DNA of 64,000 nt from G965204755 sp965243415 (GTDB lineage Bacteria > Acidobacteriota > Vicinamibacteria > Marinacidobacterales > Marinacidobacteraceae), in the NCBI GenBank assembly GCA_965243415.1, contig OZ251549.1:1612001-1676000 (forward strand), in the 5' to 3' direction. Position 1 is the first letter of the stretch. Each line of letters opens with the position of its first letter. Of the stretch, positions 60,075-64,000 are shown piece after piece. The notes under the pieces were generated by a model that was not told where the DNA came from, did not search any database, and worked only from the letters and a program-made list of their open reading frames with translations. The position numbers and the translations under genes are program-made.

Positions 60075-63000
60075 GTTTCACGAAAAGCCACGCTTTTTCA
60101 ACGACTTAGGAGGTCTCTCCCACTCCCATCCGGCCTGATCTCTATCGTTCTCCCGGCGGTCGGCGTCGGTTCGGCGGCGGCGCAGGAGACCGGACCGACG
60201 ATCTCCATCGACTCGCCCGGCGTCTCCGAGGGCGCGGCGGGAATGACGGCGACCCTGACCTTCACGGTCTCGCTCGACGCGGTCAGCGCCGGGGCCGTGA
60301 CCGTCGGGTACGCGTTGGACTCGGCGGACGCCGGTACGGCGACGGCGGGAAGCGATTACGCGGCGCTGACGGGGAGCGTCCTCACCATCGCCGCGGGGGA
60401 GACCGGCGGCGCGATCTCCGTCAGCATCACCGGCGACGACCGGGACGAGCCGGACGAGACGGTGCGGGTGCGGCTCGCCGAGCCGACGGGAGGGGTCCTG
60501 AGCGCGACCGCCGCCCTCGGGGTCGGGACGATCCGCGACGACGACGAGGCCCCGACGGTGACGCTCACGCTGGCGGACCGCTCCATTTCGGAGGACGGCG
60601 GCGCCACCACGGTGTCGGCGACGCTGAGCCACCCGTCGAGTGCCGCCACCACGATCACCGTCTCGGAGTCGGCGGGCGCCTACGCCGTGGGAGAGGACGC
60701 GACGATCACGATCCCCGCCGGGGAAACGGGGAGCGCCGCGGACACGGCGACCCTCACCGCGGTGGACAACGCCACCGACGCCCCGGGCCGCAGCGTGACG
60801 GTCACCGGTTCGGCGAGCAATGCACAGGGAGTCGGGGCGGTTACCGGCGCCGGCCTGACGCTGGAGGACGACGACGAGGCCCCGACGGTGACGCTCACTC
60901 TGGCGGACCGCTCCATTTCGGAGGACGGCGGCGCCACCACGGTGTCGGCGACGCTGAGCCACCCGTCGAGTGCCGCTACGACGATCACCGTCTCGGAGTC
61001 GGCCGGCGCCTACGCGGTGGGCGAGGACGCGACGATCACGATCGGCGCCGGGGAGACGGGGAACGCCGCGGACTCGGTGACCCTCACCGCGGTGGACAAC
61101 GCCACCGACGCTCCGGACCGCAGCGTGACGGTCGCCGGTTCGGCGAGCAATGCGCAGGGAGTGGGCGCGGTTGCCGGCGCCGGGCTGACGCTGGAAGACG
61201 ACGACGAGGCGCCGACCGTGACCCTGGCGTTGGCGGACGACTCGATCCCGGAGGACGGCGGTTCGACGACGGTGTCGGCCACGCTGAGCCACCCGTCGAG
61301 CGCCTCCACCACGATCACGGTTTCTGCGGCGACCGGCGAGTACGCGGTGGGCGACGACGCAACGATCACGATCGCCGCCGGCGAGACCGCGAACGCCGCG
61401 GACACGGCGACCGTCACCGCGGTGGCGGACCCGGAGAGCGACGGCGATCGCCGCGTGACCGTGTCCGCGTCGGCGAGCAACGCGCAGGGGATCGGCGCCG
61501 TTACCGGAGCGGCCCTGACCCTCGAAGCGGACGCCGGGGGTCTCGGCCCTTCGGGGGCAGCGGACGAGGCGCCCACCCTCTCCCTGGATTCGCCGCGGAT
61601 CTCCGAGGGAGCGGCGGGGACGACGACCACCCTCACTTTCACGGTGTCCCTGAGCGCGACGGCCACGGACACCGTGACGGTGGGTTTCGCGACCGACGCC
61701 GGGAACCCCGGCACGGCGACCGCGGGAACGGACTACGCCGCTCTCGCCTCCGGCACGCTGACCTTCGCGGCGGGTGACACGAGCCGGACGATTTCCGTTT
61801 CGGTTACCGGCGACGCGACCGATGAACCGGACGAGACCGTACGGGTGACCCTGAGCGGCCCGACGAACGCGGTCCTGAGCGCGACGGCCGCCACCGGGGT
61901 CGGCACGATCGCCGACGACGACGAAGCGCCGACGGTGACCCTGACCGTGGCGGACGACTCGATCTCGGAAGACGGCGGTTCGACGACGGTGTCGGCGACG
62001 CTGAGCCACCCGTCGAGCGCCGCCACGACGATCACCGTCGCGCCGGTCGTCGGCGAGTACACCGCCGCGGACGACACCATCACGATCGCCGCCGGCGAGA
62101 CCGCGAACGCTGCGGATACGGCGACGATCACGGCGGTGGCGGACCCGGAGAGCGACAGCGACCGGAGCGTGACCGTGACCGCGACGGCGAGCAACCCGCA
62201 GGGGATCGGCGCGGTCAACGGGGCGAGCCTCACCCTCGAAGCCGCCTCCGACGCCGGCGGCAGCGGCCCCTCGGGATCGCAGGACGGAGGGGTCACCGTA
62301 TCCATGGATTCGCCCCGCGTCTCCGAGGGAGCGGCGGGGACGACGACCACCCTCACCTTCACGGTGTCCCTGAGCGCGACGGCCACGGACACCGTCACGG
62401 TGGGTTTCGCGACCGACAGCGGGAACCCCGGCACGGCGACCGCGGGAACCGACTACACCGCCCTCGCCCCCGGCACGCTGACCTTCGCGGCGGGCGACAC
62501 CAGCCGCACGATCTCCGTTTCGGTTACCGGGGACGCGACCGACGAACCCGACGAGACCGTACGGGTGACCCTGAGCAGCCCGACGAACGCGGTCCTGAGC
62601 GCGGCGGCGGCGACCGGGGTCGGCACGATCGCCGACGACGACGAAGCGCCGACGGTGACCCTGACCGTGGCGGACGCCTCGATTCCGGAGGACGGCGGTT
62701 CGACGACGGTGTCGGCGACGCTGAGCCACCCGTCGAGCGCCGCCACCAGGATCACCGTCGCGCCGGTCCTCGGCGAGTACACCGCCGAAGACGACACCCT
62801 CACGATCCCGGCGGGTGAGACCGCGAACGGCGCGGATACGGCGACGATCACCGCGATGGCGGACCCGGAGAGCGCCGGCGACCGGAGGGTGACCGTTACC
62901 GCGACGGCGAGCAACGCGCAGGGGATCGGCGCGGTAACCGGGGCGAGCCTCACCCTCGAAGCCGCACCCGAGACCGGCGGCAGCGGCCCGTCGGGGGCAC

Positions 63001-64000
63001 AGGACGGGGGGATCACGGTATCCATGGATTCCCCCCGGGTCGCCGAGGGAGCGGCGGGAACGACGGGCACCCTCACCTTCACGGTGTCCCTGAGCGCCGC
63101 GGCCACCGAGACCGTAACGGTGGGTTTCGGGACCGACGGCGGGAACGCCGGTACGGCGACCGCGGGAACCGACTACACCGCCCTCGCCTCCGGCACGCTG
63201 ACCTTCGCCGCGGGTGACACCAGCCGCACGATCTCCGTCTCCGTTACCGGGGACGACACCGACGAACCCGACGAGACGGTGCGGGTGACCCTGAACAGCC
63301 CGACGAACGCGGTCCTGAGCGCGACCGCCGCGACCGGGACCGGAACGATCACCGACGACGACGCCGCGCCGACGGTGACCCTTTCGCCGGCGAGCGACTC
63401 CATCTCGGAGAACGGCGGCTCGACCACGGTGTCGGCGACGCTGAGCCACCCGTCGAGCGCCGCGACCACGATCACCATCACCGCGGCCGCCGGTTCCTAC
63501 ACGGTGGACGCGGACGCCACGATCACGATCGGCGCCGGGAACACCGTCAACGGTTCCGATACGGCGCGGATCGTCGCCGTGGACAACGGTACGGACGAGT
63601 CCAACCGGCGGGTGACGGTTACCGGGACGGCGATCAACGCCCAGGGCGTCGGAACGGTGACCGGCGCCGCCCTGACGCTCGTGGACGACGACGGGGATCC
63701 CTCCCTCACCATCGGTTCGCCGACGGTAACCGAAGGGGACACGGGCACGGCGGCGCTGCACTACCGCGTCGCCCTGAGTCCGACCGGCGCGTCCGAGGTA
63801 ACGGTGAACTACGCCGAGGGGACCGGCGGCACGGCGGCTTCCGGGGCCGACTACCTGGCGCTGTCACCGGGGACGCTGACCTTCGCGCCCGGCGAGTCGA
63901 GCAAGACGATCACCGTCTCCGTCGTCGCGGACACCACCGACGAGGAGAACGAGACGCTCCCGGTGACGCTGAGCGGCGCTTCGGGAGCGGCGATCGCGAC
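60075..64000 (+). CDS. CalX-beta repeat secreted protein, 5-prime phase-variable, 3-prime truncated by window end
   Basis: The open frame runs from the C tract to the window edge, so it is at least 1300 codons. The signal (GLISIVLPAVGVGSAAAQ) is followed by alternating CalX-beta-like repeats: type A begins with SIDSPGVSEGAAG, type B with ADRSISEDGGATTVSATLSH. Type A carries ATAGSDYAAL then DDRDEPDETVRVRL, the Ca-binding CalX-beta signature. There is no in-frame ATG, GTG or TTG after the tract before the signal; a TAGGAGG at 60107-60113 has no start codon behind it. The intended start is probably ATG 60010 in another phase. Predicted Ca-binding surface or matrix protein. Confidence 0.82.
60540..63480. 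repeat. DNA repeats encoding CalX-beta modules (330 and 720 bp periods)
   Basis: The sequence ACGCTGAGCCACCCGTCGAG recurs at about 60621, 60951, 61281, 61998, 62718 and 63438. The first three are 330 bp apart, the rest about 720, because type A modules alternate with type B further in. Homology is strong enough to allow recombination and copy-number change. Confidence 0.85.

Noticed and set aside
60078..63761. 1227-aa and related minus-strand open frames
   Set aside because: Antisense of the CalX-beta repeats; the repeat makes long stop-free shadows.

Overview
The window is a very GC-rich (about 70 percent by eye) bacterial chromosome segment with dense coding on both strands. It fits an Acidobacteriota-like Gram-negative best. 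The evidence is a TonB-dependent receptor with an N-terminal carboxypeptidase-regulatory-like domain, a GWxTD-domain protein, an AlkP/sulfatase-TPR fusion, a GldA/F/G plus DUF4340 operon, many lipoproteins, and CcmC/CcmD. This is inference from families; there is no rRNA, tRNA or CRISPR array to anchor it.

Layout. 1-0.65 kb: 182-186 bp tandem repeats. 0.7-7.9 kb: sulfatase-TPR protein, TonB receptor with a clean terminator, ALDH7-type dehydrogenase. 8-17 kb: two tandem coiled-coil proteins with PD-(D/E)XK-like C-termini, a TPR protein, an AAA/DUF4143 ATPase, a RelE-like pair, an orphan RHH protein and a beta-lactamase-fold lipoprotein. 17.3-22.6 kb: ABC/GldG/DUF4340 operon. 22.6-25.7 kb: lipoprotein, secreted esterase, PIN toxin with a 306-aa partner. 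26.2-30.7 kb: STAS / anti-sigma kinase / transglutaminase / alpha-E / circularly permuted ATP-grasp cluster with overlapping genes. 30.9-36.3 kb: PLP enzyme, CmpX-like channel, HCDH-ECH fusion. 36.3-39.5 kb: AbiEii-like nucleotidyltransferase whose partner is split by a 2.0-kb IS1634-type element with TCTGG target duplication. 39.5-46 kb: lipoprotein, Ldh2-type protein, NSS transporter, Panacea antitoxin with a small membrane protein, CcmC/D, dienelactone hydrolase. 46-51 kb: phase-variable-looking lipoprotein between two copies of a duplicated gene junction, then the GWxTD protein. 51.3-57.6 kb: a modification/defence operon (C5 methylase, GHKL ATPase, two accessory proteins, Vsr-type nuclease, D12 adenine methylase) preceded by a (CT)43 tract. 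57.7-64 kb: small exported proteins and a CalX-beta repeat giant running off the end.

Most notable: three long simple-sequence tracts (G19, CT43, C22) occur within 13.5 kb. G19 and C22 each lie between the only upstream ATG and a signal peptide, and both secreted genes are out of frame by the same register (+1 or -2 restores them). CT43 lies inside a short ORF; loss of one CT unit would carry that ORF to 8 nt before the C5-methylase start. This looks like a set of contingency loci controlling surface proteins and DNA methylation. The window also holds about six toxin-antitoxin-like modules, some with atypical partners. ACGT appears strikingly rare and is replaced by ATGT/ACAT even at synonymous sites.
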